Source: Demetria terragena DSM 11295 | GTDB taxonomy: Bacteria > Actinomycetota > Actinomycetes > Actinomycetales > Dermatophilaceae | Direction of reading: 5' to 3' | DNA: 64,000 nt | Assembly (NCBI RefSeq): GCF_000376825.1 | Contig: NZ_AQXW01000002.1 | Location: 1 to 64,000, forward strand | Shown: positions 7,096 through 16,628 of the stretch, piece after piece | How the letters are laid out: every line of letters begins with the position of its first letter | Position numbering within the stretch: the first letter of the stretch is position 1 | Notes under the pieces: model-generated | Told to the model about the DNA's origin: nothing | What the model saw: only the letters and a program-made list of their open reading frames with translations | The model's database searches: none | Program-made: the position numbers and the translations under genes

Positions 7096-7842
7096 TCATC
7101 GCGGCACGGCGGTGACCACGATGTTGTCTTCGTGGGTATATCGACCGTCGTTCGTACGAATCACGCGTCCCCCACACGTCACGATCGCTAACTGTCGCGG
7201 GCCATCGGCCCGGAAGATGTTGTCCGGAAGCGCGGTCTTGCGATAGGACTTCACCGCGTTGACGACCCATGTCGTCGGTTTGCCTTTGGCATCAGTGGTC
7301 ACGACGGACGCTCCGGGCTTGACCATGCCGAGGAGGAAGAGGGCTCCGGGTGTGCCGCCGTGAGTCACGTGACCCGCGACGAGGGAGGTGCCTTCCTTCG
7401 CACCGAGAGACGCGGTGGAGCGCAGATGGCCCACCGTCCGCAGGTCATTTGGAAGCAGCATCGACCCTTCACTGACGCCTTCTGAGACAACCCGAGCTTG
7501 GACATACAGCGACGGGATGGCGAGGTAATTCGAGGGAGGCTTGCTCGCCGAGGTGGCGCCGTTGCCCGTGCTGTCGGGTGAATCCACGAGGTCCGTCCAC
7601 TGCTTGTCGACTGCCTTAGTGCGGACGTACGGCCCATGGTCTCCGTCAGGAATGGTCACCGGCTTGTCGGCAGCAGGCCTCGGAATCTTCCGCGCGTCCT
7701 CCGGCGACAAGGATGAGTCGGCGCTCGGCGTGGGAGTGGGCTCCGGCGGGCGGTCCTGCATGCCAATGATCACCGCGGCGATTCCAGCGGCGAAGAGCGC
7801 AATACACAGCAGCGCCGCGATGAGAGCACGCCGACGTGTCAT
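7096..7842 (-). CDS. Class F sortase
   Basis: The 248-residue protein has an N-terminal signal-anchor (ALIAALLCIALFAAGIAAVII), a proline-rich linker, then a sortase domain with catalytic His in VAGHVTHGG, Cys in LAIVTCGG and Arg in NDGRYTHEDN near the C-terminus. Class F sortases are an actinobacterial group that attach secreted proteins to the wall. The CshA-type protein at 1-1266 is a plausible local substrate. The acyltransferase lies upstream and the immunity-like gene downstream on the same strand. Confidence 0.88.
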   Translation of the reverse strand: MTRRRALIAALLCIALFAAGIAAVIIGMQDRPPEPTPTPSADSSLSPEDARKIPRPAADKPVTIPDGDHGPYVRTKAVDKQWTDLVDSPDSTGNGATSASKPPSNYLAIPSLYVQARVVSEGVSEGSMLLPNDLRTVGHLRSTASLGAKEGTSLVAGHVTHGGTPGALFLLGMVKPGASVVTTDAKGKPTTWVVNAVKSYRKTALPDNIFRADGPRQLAIVTCGGRVIRTNDGRYTHEDNIVVTAVPR

Positions 7843-7949
7843 GACGGCATTCTTCCACTCGCGCGGGCCACGCCGAGCTGACTCGTCGTGTGTGTGCCTA
7901 TGACGATACGAAATCGTGTCGAATCCACTTGACCGGTGGACTGCTCGAC

Positions 7950-9119
7950 TCAGGTCTTCGCGTCTGGCGCAGGGCTCGGCTTCTTCTGGGTTGGCAGTTC
8001 GTCACGGCGAATGAGCCAGTCGACGTTGGGCTCGATGATGGGCCGAGCGACCTTGGCGACCAGGTCCGTCGACAAGATCACGGTCAGGAATCCCGCGAAC
8101 ACCACGAGGGTCAGGATGCCCAGTAGGCCCCAGTCACCGATGTCGGAGATGATCCCGTAGTTGCGCATCAGCACCAGGATCAGCAGGTGGATCAGGTAGA
8201 TGTAGAGCGTGCGGGAAAGCTGCCGTTGGAATCCAAGCGAACGTCGTGGCACCAGCAGGAGGAGCGCCAGCGTCATGGCCGCACCGACTCCCATCACGCT
8301 GGCCCGGAGCAGGACACCGGCAACTTCGGTGATGAGTTCCTTTTCGCCGACACCGAACGAGCGCAATCCTTCGAGCGCTGCCTCGGATCCGGGCTTCAGG
8401 AGATCTTGGTAGGAGTTGCGACCGAGCGCCCACCGGTCGATGCGCCAACGTTCCTCCAGGTTGGGGAAAGCCAGCAGCACCGCCGCGATGATCACGAATA
8501 CTCCACCGGCAGCGGCGCGTACGGCCACCGAGGGGCGGGCGAACCATTCCTGCGTGGACCATCCGCGGTCCTTGGCAAGGTATCCGGCGACGAAGAAGGG
8601 GAGGAAGAAAAGGGTACGTGCCGCGGAGTAGTCGGTCCCGATTGCGGGGACAAGACCCGCGCCAAGGGCCAGCAGGATAGAGACCAGCATCGGTCGGCGC
8701 AGCCTCATGATGATGGGCAGCAGGATGCGCAGGCTGGCCAGCGTCAGCAGGAACCACAGTCCCCAGGACGGCACGATGATGTTGTTCTCGGTGATTTTCT
8801 CGTCGTCGATGTAGAAGTGCACCAGCGCAAAAATCACCTCCCAAATCAGCCAGATCACGATCAGTTGGATGACCGACCGGACGGCTTTGACGTTGATCTC
8901 GGGCTTGGAGAAGTAGCCGCTGATCGTCAGCAGCGCGGCGACGTGGAACAGGTAGAAGTACAGGTAGATCAGGTATGCCGCGTCCGAGCTTTGGCGGAGC
9001 GTTTCCAGAGTGTGCGCGGTGACGATGAAGAAGAGCAGCAGGTAGCGAGCGTGGTCCCACAGCGCGACACGTGCGGGCGCCTTGGCTGGCGAGGTGCTGG
9101 CGGGTTGTGACGGTGACAT
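7950..9119 (-). CDS. Membrane acyltransferase, acyltransferase-3 family
   Basis: The 389-residue protein has about ten membrane helices and the family's N-terminal ALWDHARYLLLFFIVTAHTLE, which carries the conserved His, followed by FHVAALLTISGYF. Members O-acylate sugars of wall polymers or secreted glycans. The ATG at 9119 is chosen because MSPSQPAST leads straight into the first helix; the further upstream frame is not family-like. It is divergent from the nucleoside hydrolase. The acceptor is unknown. Confidence 0.8.
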   Translation of the reverse strand: MSPSQPASTSPAKAPARVALWDHARYLLLFFIVTAHTLETLRQSSDAAYLIYLYFYLFHVAALLTISGYFSKPEINVKAVRSVIQLIVIWLIWEVIFALVHFYIDDEKITENNIIVPSWGLWFLLTLASLRILLPIIMRLRRPMLVSILLALGAGLVPAIGTDYSAARTLFFLPFFVAGYLAKDRGWSTQEWFARPSVAVRAAAGGVFVIIAAVLLAFPNLEERWRIDRWALGRNSYQDLLKPGSEAALEGLRSFGVGEKELITEVAGVLLRASVMGVGAAMTLALLLLVPRRSLGFQRQLSRTLYIYLIHLLILVLMRNYGIISDIGDWGLLGILTLVVFAGFLTVILSTDLVAKVARPIIEPNVDWLIRRDELPTQKKPSPAPDAKT

Positions 9120-9211
9120 TGCGCCCAGGGTAAACGGGAGATGGCCGCAAGGTGAGGATGTGGCGGCGCCTGTGTGCCGTGCCACCCATTCGACTACGGA
9201 AGGATCGGACC

Positions 9212-10180
9212 ATGACCAGACGGATCATCATCGACACTGACACCGCACAGGATGATTGCGTGGCCCTGCTCGTCGGGTTGCTCGATCCGGCAGTGCACCT
9301 CGAAGCAGTCACCGCGGTCGCGGGCAACGTCGCCTTCGATCGCCAGGTGCGCAACGCTTTCCTCACCTTGAACGCAGCTGGCCGGTTGGGAGAAGTGCCG
9401 GTGCACCTGGGTTGTTCCCGACCGATGGTGCGCGAGTGGGTTTCAGCCGAGGACGTTCACGGCGATGGCGTGGGTGGCCTGGACATGGACTTCAGTGACT
9501 GTGAGCCGGATCGGGAACACGGTGTCGATGCACTGATTCGGGTGGTGCGCGACAGCCCTGGCGAAATCGACATTGTGGCGATCGGTCCGCTGACCAACCT
9601 CGCTGTCGCACAGGCGAAAGACCCGTCCTTCGCCTCGAAGGTGCGGTCACTCACGGTCATGGGCGGGTCGAACAACGGTCGCGGGAACATCACTGCCGCA
9701 GCGGAGTTCAACTTCTTTGTTGATCCAGAGGCAGCGCAGGTGGTGCTCGAGGCGGGGTTCGACATCACGATTGTTCCGTGGGCTCCGTTGACGCTTCGGG
9801 ACGCCGTGTTCAGTAGGGCCCGGCTCGCCGAGATCGAGGCGATCGGGTCGCCGCTGTCCCGGTTCTTCCTCCAGGTCTGTGCTGCGACGTTGGCGTTTGA
9901 CGAAGCCGTGGGGATCCCGGGCACCACGCATCCGGATTCGCTCTCTGCCGCGGTGCTGCTCCACCCAGAACTCGTCACGGCGGCAGGGCGCTACCACGTT
10001 GCCGTGGAGACGAACTCAGATCTCACCCGCGGGTATGCGGCCATGTCCTGGGGTGTGCATGGGCTGGCGCCAAACGCGACCGTGATCGAGTCGGTCGACT
10101 CCGAAGCGTTCTTCGAATACGTGGTCCACCTCCTGCGTCGTGAGGTCACGCCAACCCGCCCGTTGCGCGGGCTGCGCTAG
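9212..10180 (+). CDS. Inosine-uridine preferring nucleoside hydrolase family protein
   Basis: The 322-residue protein begins IIIDTDTAQDDCVALLVGLL, matching the DTDxGxDD calcium-binding motif except that Gly is replaced by Ala. GPLTNLAVA, VMGGS, EFNFFVDPEAAQVV and the C-terminal Asp region follow. The family splits the N-glycosidic bond of ribonucleosides for salvage. The ATG at 9212 has GGAAGGA upstream and directly precedes the first strand. The substrate cannot be named. Confidence 0.88.
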   Translation: MTRRIIIDTDTAQDDCVALLVGLLDPAVHLEAVTAVAGNVAFDRQVRNAFLTLNAAGRLGEVPVHLGCSRPMVREWVSAEDVHGDGVGGLDMDFSDCEPDREHGVDALIRVVRDSPGEIDIVAIGPLTNLAVAQAKDPSFASKVRSLTVMGGSNNGRGNITAAAEFNFFVDPEAAQVVLEAGFDITIVPWAPLTLRDAVFSRARLAEIEAIGSPLSRFFLQVCAATLAFDEAVGIPGTTHPDSLSAAVLLHPELVTAAGRYHVAVETNSDLTRGYAAMSWGVHGLAPNATVIESVDSEAFFEYVVHLLRREVTPTRPLRGLR

Positions 10181-10206
10181 CCGTCAGCCCCGAGGCGCCG
10201 AAAACG

Positions 10207-11808
10207 CTAGATCGCGAGGTCGAGTGCGAACGGTCCGATGATGACGGTCAGCAAGGTGATGAGAATGACGCCGACCACGTTGAGAACCGCGCCGCCTCGG
10301 GCCATCTCGCTGATCTTCACCGCGCCGGTACCAAAGACGATCGCATTAGGTGGCGTACCGACCGGCAACATGAACGCACAGGTCGCGGCCAATGCTGCGG
10401 GGATGAGCAGGACCATGGGATCGATGCCGATGCCGACCGCGACGCCGCCCAGGACGGGAATGAAGGTCGCCGCTGTGGCGGTATTGCTGGTGACCTCGGT
10501 GAGGAGGAGTACCAGTGCGACCACAGCCAAGATCAACGCGACGACGGGCAATGCTTCCAGCCCGCGAACCTGCTGCCCGAACCACTTGTCCAGTCCGCTG
10601 GCCGCGACCGCGGCAGCGAGGCTGAGACCACCTCCGAAGAGCAGGAGCACCCCCCACGGAAGGCCTTCCTCAGCGTCCTTCCATTCCAGCGCCATCCGGT
10701 GGTCTTTGTCGGCGGGAATGAGGAACAGGATCAAGCCAGCAGCGATCGCGATCGCGGTGTCGTCGAATTCGCCCAGCCATGAAGCAGATTCGGCAATCGT
10801 GTCAATGTTGGACAGGATGCTGGGAACGACCCACATGAACGCTGCGCCGGAGAACACCGCGAGCACGACCTTCTCGCCTTGACTCATCGGGCCAAGCTCG
10901 CGGATTTCGGCATCGATGAGCTCACGGCCGCCCGGGATCTCGCTGAGCGAGAAGCGGAACATCACCCGGGTGATCAGGAACCAGGCCAGCGCGATGAAGA
11001 TCACCACGAGCGGAACGCCGAGGATCATCCAGTCGACAAAGCCAATCTCCTTGTCGAGCTCGTCGCTGACGTAGCCGGCGACGATGGCGTTAGGAGGGCT
11101 GCCGAGCAGGGTGCCCAGGCCGCCGATCGAGGCTGCCCAGGCGATGGACAGCATGAGCGCCACGCCGAAGGTGCGCACGTCAGGGTCAGCGACGACATCG
11201 CTGATTCGGCCACCTGCGTGGACTTCGTCGGAGGTCTCGGACGTCTCACCGCGCGAGACGTTTTCGATGACGAGGGCCAGGATGGAGATACCGATGGGCA
11301 GCATCATCAAGGTGGTTGCGGTATTCGACACCCACATCGACAAGAACGCAGTCGAGATCATCATGCCGAGGATGATCTGACGCGGGCTCGTGCCCACCCG
11401 GCGGAGTGTCAACAGCGCGATGCGCCGGTGGAGATTCCACTTCTGCATCGCGATGGCAATGAGGAAGCCGCCAAGAAACAGGAAGACAATCGGGTTGGCG
11501 TACGGCGCTGCCGCTTCTTCCACGTTGAGTTTGGTCAACGGTGGGATCACGACAAGCGGCAACAAGGCCGTGGCTGACAGCGGGATCGCTTCGGTCATCC
11601 ACCAGACCGCCATCAGGGTGCCGATAGCCGCGACCCATCGACCATCTGCGGAGATGTCGGCAGAACCGAGGGCTAGGTAGACCAGCGCGGCCAGCGCCAG
11701 GCCAAGCGCGCGGAACATCCACGTCCGCCCGGCCGGGGGAACGCTGCCCTGCTCGCCAGCGCGCTCGTCGTATTCGCCCTGTTCCTGGATGACTCTCTCG
11801 TCCGTCAT
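10207..11808 (-). CDS. SLC13/DASS family sodium-coupled dicarboxylate (or sulfate) carrier
   Basis: The 533-residue inner-membrane protein has around a dozen helices and both divalent-anion/sodium symporter signatures: SNTATT in the first half, and TSNTATAATFIPVLG with VGTPPNAIVFGTG in the second. The pattern resembles SdcS-type carriers importing succinate, fumarate or malate with sodium. It ends 26 bases from the convergent nucleoside hydrolase and stands alone. Confidence 0.85.
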   Translation of the reverse strand: MTDERVIQEQGEYDERAGEQGSVPPAGRTWMFRALGLALAALVYLALGSADISADGRWVAAIGTLMAVWWMTEAIPLSATALLPLVVIPPLTKLNVEEAAAPYANPIVFLFLGGFLIAIAMQKWNLHRRIALLTLRRVGTSPRQIILGMMISTAFLSMWVSNTATTLMMLPIGISILALVIENVSRGETSETSDEVHAGGRISDVVADPDVRTFGVALMLSIAWAASIGGLGTLLGSPPNAIVAGYVSDELDKEIGFVDWMILGVPLVVIFIALAWFLITRVMFRFSLSEIPGGRELIDAEIRELGPMSQGEKVVLAVFSGAAFMWVVPSILSNIDTIAESASWLGEFDDTAIAIAAGLILFLIPADKDHRMALEWKDAEEGLPWGVLLLFGGGLSLAAAVAASGLDKWFGQQVRGLEALPVVALILAVVALVLLLTEVTSNTATAATFIPVLGGVAVGIGIDPMVLLIPAALAATCAFMLPVGTPPNAIVFGTGAVKISEMARGGAVLNVVGVILITLLTVIIGPFALDLAI

Positions 11809-11867
11809 GGAAGGACGCTATCTAAGACACTGGACCTCGCGCAGGAGGTTGCTATTTGAGACCCGAA

Positions 11868-11899
11868 AGGGCTGGCAGCGCAGATGCGCCGCCAGCCCT
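11868..11899 (-). terminator. Hairpin downstream of the MMPL gene
   Basis: On the minus strand, AGGGCTGGC (11899-11891) pairs with GCCAGCCCT (11876-11868), with a further short GCGCA/TGCGC pairing inside, followed by TTCGGG. It lies about 13 bases after the MMPL stop. The U-run is poor. Confidence 0.6.
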
Positions 11900-11912
11900 C
11901 CGGATGGGGAAA

Positions 11913-14234
11913 TCAGTCCCTTGCTGAGCCCGCTGTGACCAGGTCATGGTCATCATGAGATTCAGCCGAACCCTGGGCCGCGAGGCTTTCGCCCTCGACG
12001 TCAATGTTGGGCAGAATTCGGTTGAGCCAGCTTGGAATCCACCAGGCGCGGTCGCCGAGCATCAACATGACGGCCGGCACTAGCACCATGCGCACCAGGA
12101 AGGCATCCAAGAAGACAGCGGTCGCCAGCGCGACGCCGATCGACTTGATCAGCGCGTTGTCCTGGAAGGCGAAGGCGGCGAACACCGAGATCATGATGAG
12201 CGCTGCGGCCACGACGACGCGGCCCGAGTGTCGGAATCCGTCGATGACCGCGTCACGCGCTTCCATGCCGTGGCTGTACGCCTCGCGCATCCGGGTGGTG
12301 AGGAATACCTGGTAGTCCATGGCCAGCCCGAAGACGATGCCAATCAGCAACGTCGGCATAAAGCTCATGATCGGCTGCGGGTCAAAGATCCCAAACAGGC
12401 CGTCCTGTACCACCTTGACGGTGACTCCCAGCGTTGCCAGCACCGACAGGAGGAACCCTCCGGTAGCCAACAGTGGCACCACGATTGACCGGAACACCAG
12501 CACGAGCAGAAGGAATGCCAACCCGACCACAATGGCCAGATAAACCGGCAGGGCGTCATTGAGCATCTTGGAGACGTCGGCCTGGATCGCTGTCTGTCCG
12601 GTGATGCCAATGGACGCACCGGTCCGCTCTTCGACGTCAGGTTGTTCGGCCCGCAGACGCTCCAGCAGATCGTCGGTCTCGACGTCCGCCGGTCCGGTCT
12701 TGGGCGTGATCAGAACCACCGCGCCGTCGCCCGACGAATTTGATTGCACGACTTGGGCGTTCGCGACACCTGGGTCGCTACTGGCCCACTTGACCACCTC
12801 ACCAGTCGCGGCTTGCTGACGGGTGCTGTTGTTGAGGTCGCGAGAGTCAACAACGGCCACCATCGGCGCACCGCGGCCGGGGCCGAATCCCTCGGACATG
12901 AGGTCGGCCGATGTCCGGGCCTCAGTCCCCACGGAAGCCGTGGAGTCTGACGGGAGGCCAAGGTGGATGTCTTTCACCGGTACGGCCAACGCCGCGAGGG
13001 CCGCGACGACCGCGATGGCTGCGAGCCACGGGGCCTTACGTATACCGGACGCGAGGCGTACCGATCCATTCACTGCCGCGTGATCGCGGTCGTCAGTGAC
13101 GACCTCTTTGCGGAAACGTCCGGCGAAAGCCTTGCCCTTGAGCATGCCCATCAGCGCTGGGAGGAAGGTGAGTGCGATCAGAACGGCCATGACCACGGTT
13201 GCCGCGGCGGCGAGTCCCATGGCGGTGAGCAGCGAAATGCCAAGCAGGGCAAAGGCACTCAGAGCGATGACGACGGTGAGGCCGGCGAAGACCACCGCCG
13301 AGCCGGCCGTGCCGAGGGCGCGACCCATGGCATGCTCTCGGTCGTCGGTATGCCGCAACTCAGTTCGGTATCGCGACAGGATGAAGAGCGCGTAGTCGAT
13401 ACCGACCGCCAGGCCGATCATCGACGCGAGGGCGGTCGTGGTGTCGGAAAGGTCAAAGAACGCTGTCGCGCCGGTGATGCCCGCCAGGCCGACCCCGACG
13501 CCGATCACCGCGCTCAGAATCGGAAGACCGGCCGCTACAAACGATCCAAAGGTGATGACGAGAACGATCAGGGCGATACCAATACCGATCAGTTCCGAAG
13601 TGCCCGAGGGAAGTTCAAACTTCTCCATACCGGTGCCGCCCGCGGCAACCGTGAGGCCACCCGTGGAGGCGTCTTTGACCGCGTCGCGGACGTAGTCCTG
13701 GGTCTCGGGTTTGACGTCCAGCGCATTCGTGACATTGAAAGTCCAACTGATGGTGCCGGTGCGGCCATCCTCCGAGAGTGGCGACAGCGCTTGCGCGTTG
13801 GCTTTGGCGACGGCCTCAGGCGTGCCGCTCTTCGTCGATTCCGTCACAACCTGCTTTTCCTGAGCCGGTGCTGCAGTGACCGGGTTGAGGAACGGGGTTT
13901 CCGCGGCGACCTGCGGAGTGGTTGACAGTTTTTGCGTCAGGGCGTCGATCTGACCGCGGTAGGGCTGCTCCGCCAACGTGTGTCCCTCGGGCGCCTGTAC
14001 GACGATCCGTCCTGAGACTTCCTGGTCGGCCGACTTGGCTTGTGGGAACAGTTCCTTCTGAGTCTCGGCGGCCTCCACTGAGGGGATGCCAGGGATGGCG
14101 AACGAAGTGGTGAACGGCTTCGCCTGGGTAGCGGCAAATCCGCCCACCGCGAGGAGGGCCAAGAGCCAGCCGACCATCACGATCGGCCAACGGCGGTATG
14201 CCGTCCGGCCTAGTCGGTAAAGCAGTGTTGCCAC
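11913..14234 (-). CDS. MMPL-family RND transporter
   Basis: The 773-residue protein has the RND layout of two halves, each with a large extracytoplasmic loop and a six-helix bundle. The Asp-Tyr pairs of MmpL-type proton relays are visible in VGIDYALFILSRYR and LAMDYQVFLTTRMREAY. Such proteins export lipids, siderophores or drugs. The GTG start at 14234 has GAAGGAG upstream. It lies directly downstream of a TetR gene on the same strand, a common arrangement for a regulated exporter. The substrate is unknown. Confidence 0.88.
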   Translation of the reverse strand: MATLLYRLGRTAYRRWPIVMVGWLLALLAVGGFAATQAKPFTTSFAIPGIPSVEAAETQKELFPQAKSADQEVSGRIVVQAPEGHTLAEQPYRGQIDALTQKLSTTPQVAAETPFLNPVTAAPAQEKQVVTESTKSGTPEAVAKANAQALSPLSEDGRTGTISWTFNVTNALDVKPETQDYVRDAVKDASTGGLTVAAGGTGMEKFELPSGTSELIGIGIALIVLVITFGSFVAAGLPILSAVIGVGVGLAGITGATAFFDLSDTTTALASMIGLAVGIDYALFILSRYRTELRHTDDREHAMGRALGTAGSAVVFAGLTVVIALSAFALLGISLLTAMGLAAAATVVMAVLIALTFLPALMGMLKGKAFAGRFRKEVVTDDRDHAAVNGSVRLASGIRKAPWLAAIAVVAALAALAVPVKDIHLGLPSDSTASVGTEARTSADLMSEGFGPGRGAPMVAVVDSRDLNNSTRQQAATGEVVKWASSDPGVANAQVVQSNSSGDGAVVLITPKTGPADVETDDLLERLRAEQPDVEERTGASIGITGQTAIQADVSKMLNDALPVYLAIVVGLAFLLLVLVFRSIVVPLLATGGFLLSVLATLGVTVKVVQDGLFGIFDPQPIMSFMPTLLIGIVFGLAMDYQVFLTTRMREAYSHGMEARDAVIDGFRHSGRVVVAAALIMISVFAAFAFQDNALIKSIGVALATAVFLDAFLVRMVLVPAVMLMLGDRAWWIPSWLNRILPNIDVEGESLAAQGSAESHDDHDLVTAGSARD

Positions 14235-14307
14235 GATGTCTCCTTCAGTGGTGGCGTCGGATACGAGACGCGCGTAAGAGTTGGTGAATGACGGGGATGG
14301 GGGAGGG

Positions 14308-14916
14308 TCAGGCGGGGCGAACGCTTGCCCAGTACGCGTCGACGACGTCGTCGAAGACCTCGCTGATCGCGCGGTCGTCTTGGGCGAACTCGTCCAAACA
14401 CACCTGGATGAGCGCGAGCAGCGTGCGTGCCATCACGCGAGCGCGAAGATCGTCCTCCGACCAGTTCTGCCGACCGCTGATCAACTTCGCCGCGAGTTCG
14501 GTGATGATGGAGAACCGGTCGTTGATGAGCTGCTGCATCTTGGGGTCGGCAGCGATCGCCTGCTCGACGAGCCGGTGGCACTCCAACGCTCGGGGATGGT
14601 CGCTGACGACGTCGACCATGATGTCGCGGACGAACTCGATGACGTCCCGGAACGGCTCGGGGGAGGGCTCGGCATCTTGGAAGGTCGCCAGCGCAGGATG
14701 GCAGTCGATGTCGTCCTTGGGGCCAAGCACCGCGGACTCTTTGTCGCGGACAGCATTGAACAGCGTGCGCCTACTGACGCCTACTTTTTCGGCCAACTGG
14801 TCCATGGTGAAGCCGTCGTAGCCGTGCTCGATGACCAACTCGCACGCGGCGTGCTGGACGTCGAGTTGGCGGTCCAGAGCTCGTCGCTCCGCTGCCGATG
14901 TTGCACTGATCTTCAT
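14308..14916 (-). CDS. TetR family transcriptional regulator
   Basis: The 202-residue protein has an N-terminal helix-turn-helix (YDGFTMDQLAEKVGVSRRTLFNAVRDKESAV, about residues 33-63) and a helical ligand domain. It heads the operon with the MMPL exporter, 73 bases apart. Palindromic sites at 14919-14953 touch its start codon, which suggests autorepression and control of the exporter. Confidence 0.9.
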   Translation of the reverse strand: MKISATSAAERRALDRQLDVQHAACELVIEHGYDGFTMDQLAEKVGVSRRTLFNAVRDKESAVLGPKDDIDCHPALATFQDAEPSPEPFRDVIEFVRDIMVDVVSDHPRALECHRLVEQAIAADPKMQQLINDRFSIITELAAKLISGRQNWSEDDLRARVMARTLLALIQVCLDEFAQDDRAISEVFDDVVDAYWASVRPA

Positions 14917-14918
14917 GG

Positions 14919-14953
14919 AGTGCAGTTTTGCACTTGACTACACGTCAGTGCAA
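14919..14953. promoter_or_regulatory. Probable TetR operator
   Basis: Two overlapping dyads are present. AGTGCA-GTTT-TGCACT occupies 14919-14934, and TTGCACT (14928-14934) faces AGTGCAA (14947-14953) across 12 bases. A further TTGCACT lies at 14901-14907 inside the regulator gene. The location between tetR and the divergent propeller gene suits a repressor site. Confidence 0.65.
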
Positions 14954-15035
14954 ATCGCATCGATGTGATGTGCACGACAACCCTGCGGCGGCTCGTTCGT
15001 CCCTATGTTGTGGAGATGACGAACGGGAGAATCCG

Positions 15036-16628
15036 ATGATTGGCTGGACGAGCACGGCGTCACGGTGGCAGGCGATGGCGCTGGTAGGCGTCTTGGTGGC
15101 AGGTCTCGCACCAGCGGGTGCGGCACTGGCTGGACAAGGCCCGCCGTGCGGCGACAGAGCCAGGGGGCTCGACATCGATGGCGGGGGTACGGACATCGTG
15201 CTTGGCTTTCCGTCGTGGGACATCACTTCCGAGGGCGAGACGATGCAGGAGGCGGGCATGATTGCGGTCCTGTCGAACGTGGTCGTCAATGGCGCGATCC
15301 AACCGCCTACCGCCACGACCTACTACACCGCCGCAGATTTCGGTATTCCGGTTCAGACCCGGGCCAAATTCGGTTCTTCGGTGGTCGGGTTCTCGCCGAG
15401 CGAGCCAGATTTCGAAGGCTGCGGCCACCTCTTAGTGGGCGCGCCCGGTCAGGACGTCAACGGGGTCTCGGAGGCGGGGGAAGTTCACCTGCTCGATGGT
15501 TGGGCTGATGGGTCTCTCAGCCACGCGTGGAGCCTTGACCAGAGCGACCTTCCTGAGAGCGCCGGCCCACCTCAGCCGAGCGTACGGTTCGGCACGCGCC
15601 TCGGCGCCGCGAGCATTCACCAGGTTGCCGTGGGCGCTCCCGGTTGGGACTCCAGAATGGGGGATGAGGGTGGCATCGCAACGATCGCCATTAATGACAA
15701 AGAGGGAACCGGCCATGTGTCGCACTGGCTTCCAGGACAATACGGCGGAGACGATCTCGGCGGCGGGCCGTTGGTGTGGGCCGAGGCTGATAAGGGGGCC
15801 ACGTTGGCGGCCGGAGCCCCACTCGCTAATCCAGAGGGGGCCCTGGACGCCGGAGCGGTCGCGTTCACCACGTTCACCGACGGCACGCCCACCACGACCT
15901 GGCTTAGCCAGGATTCTCCCGGCGCGGCTGGGACCGCCGAAACTCGCGACAATTTTGGGGCCTCGATCGCGACAACCAAGGACGGCGACGGCCGAGAGGT
16001 CTGGCTCATTGGCGCGCCAGGGGAGGACATCGGATCCACGCAGAGCGCGGGCATGGTCGGTGTTGCCCGAGGTGGCGCAAGCAGCGGCCCTGGGACGCCG
16101 CCAGTCATGACCGAGGACTATCTGACCCAGAGCACCCCTCGAATCGCTGGTACGCCCGAGACCCCGGACAGTTTCGGTGCCGCTCTAGCGCTGGGCAGAA
16201 TGAATCCGGGATCCAGGGGCGAGCACTTGGCTGTTGGCGCTAGTAGTGAGGCAATCGGTGCCGTGAACGGGGTCGGAGTGGTTTCGGTCAACTCGGTTTC
16301 CGTCTCCAATGGCAGCGTCAAACCCACCGCCACGGTCGCGCGCGTCTGGCACCAGGGCAGCCCTGGGGTGCCCGGAACTCTGGAGGCCGGCGACAACTTC
16401 GGTGCAACCGTCATTGCCCAACCCGTATGGGTCAAAGGTCAGTTGCGCCACCTCGGTGTGGTGACCTCACCGAGCGACGATATCGGGGAATTCGTGAATG
16501 CGGGCCGAGCGACCGCCGGGTGGTTCGGCGATGCTGGACCCAAAGTGGACCTGATTCCGAGTCAACTCCAGAACTTTGCAGGCACCGACATGGTGGTCGC
16601 TACCTACCCTGCCCGCACCACCGGTTAG
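15036..16628 (+). CDS. Secreted FG-GAP-type beta-propeller protein
   Basis: The 530-residue protein has a Sec signal peptide ending near ALA-GQG (about residue 32). The rest consists of repeated blades with FG(A/S/T) and VGAPG motifs, for example KFGSSVVGF then LLVGAPGQD, DNFGASIATT then LIGAPGED, DSFGAALALG then LAVGASSE, and DNFGATVIAQ. This matches integrin-alpha-like propellers of secreted actinobacterial proteins. No calcium-loop DxNxDGxxD consensus is obvious in most blades and no wall anchor is seen. GGGAGA precedes the ATG. Its stop overlaps the convergent GH3 stop by 4 bases. The ligand is unknown. Confidence 0.75.
   Translation: MIGWTSTASRWQAMALVGVLVAGLAPAGAALAGQGPPCGDRARGLDIDGGGTDIVLGFPSWDITSEGETMQEAGMIAVLSNVVVNGAIQPPTATTYYTAADFGIPVQTRAKFGSSVVGFSPSEPDFEGCGHLLVGAPGQDVNGVSEAGEVHLLDGWADGSLSHAWSLDQSDLPESAGPPQPSVRFGTRLGAASIHQVAVGAPGWDSRMGDEGGIATIAINDKEGTGHVSHWLPGQYGGDDLGGGPLVWAEADKGATLAAGAPLANPEGALDAGAVAFTTFTDGTPTTTWLSQDSPGAAGTAETRDNFGASIATTKDGDGREVWLIGAPGEDIGSTQSAGMVGVARGGASSGPGTPPVMTEDYLTQSTPRIAGTPETPDSFGAALALGRMNPGSRGEHLAVGASSEAIGAVNGVGVVSVNSVSVSNGSVKPTATVARVWHQGSPGVPGTLEAGDNFGATVIAQPVWVKGQLRHLGVVTSPSDDIGEFVNAGRATAGWFGDAGPKVDLIPSQLQNFAGTDMVVATYPARTTG

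Noticed and set aside
8134-9366. 410-residue minus-strand frame overlapping the acyltransferase in another frame
   Set aside because: Proline/arginine-rich shadow that also crosses the nucleoside hydrolase start; no membrane pattern.
12963-13925. 320-residue plus-strand frame opposite the MMPL gene
   Set aside because: The MMPL protein is well supported; low-complexity antisense frame.
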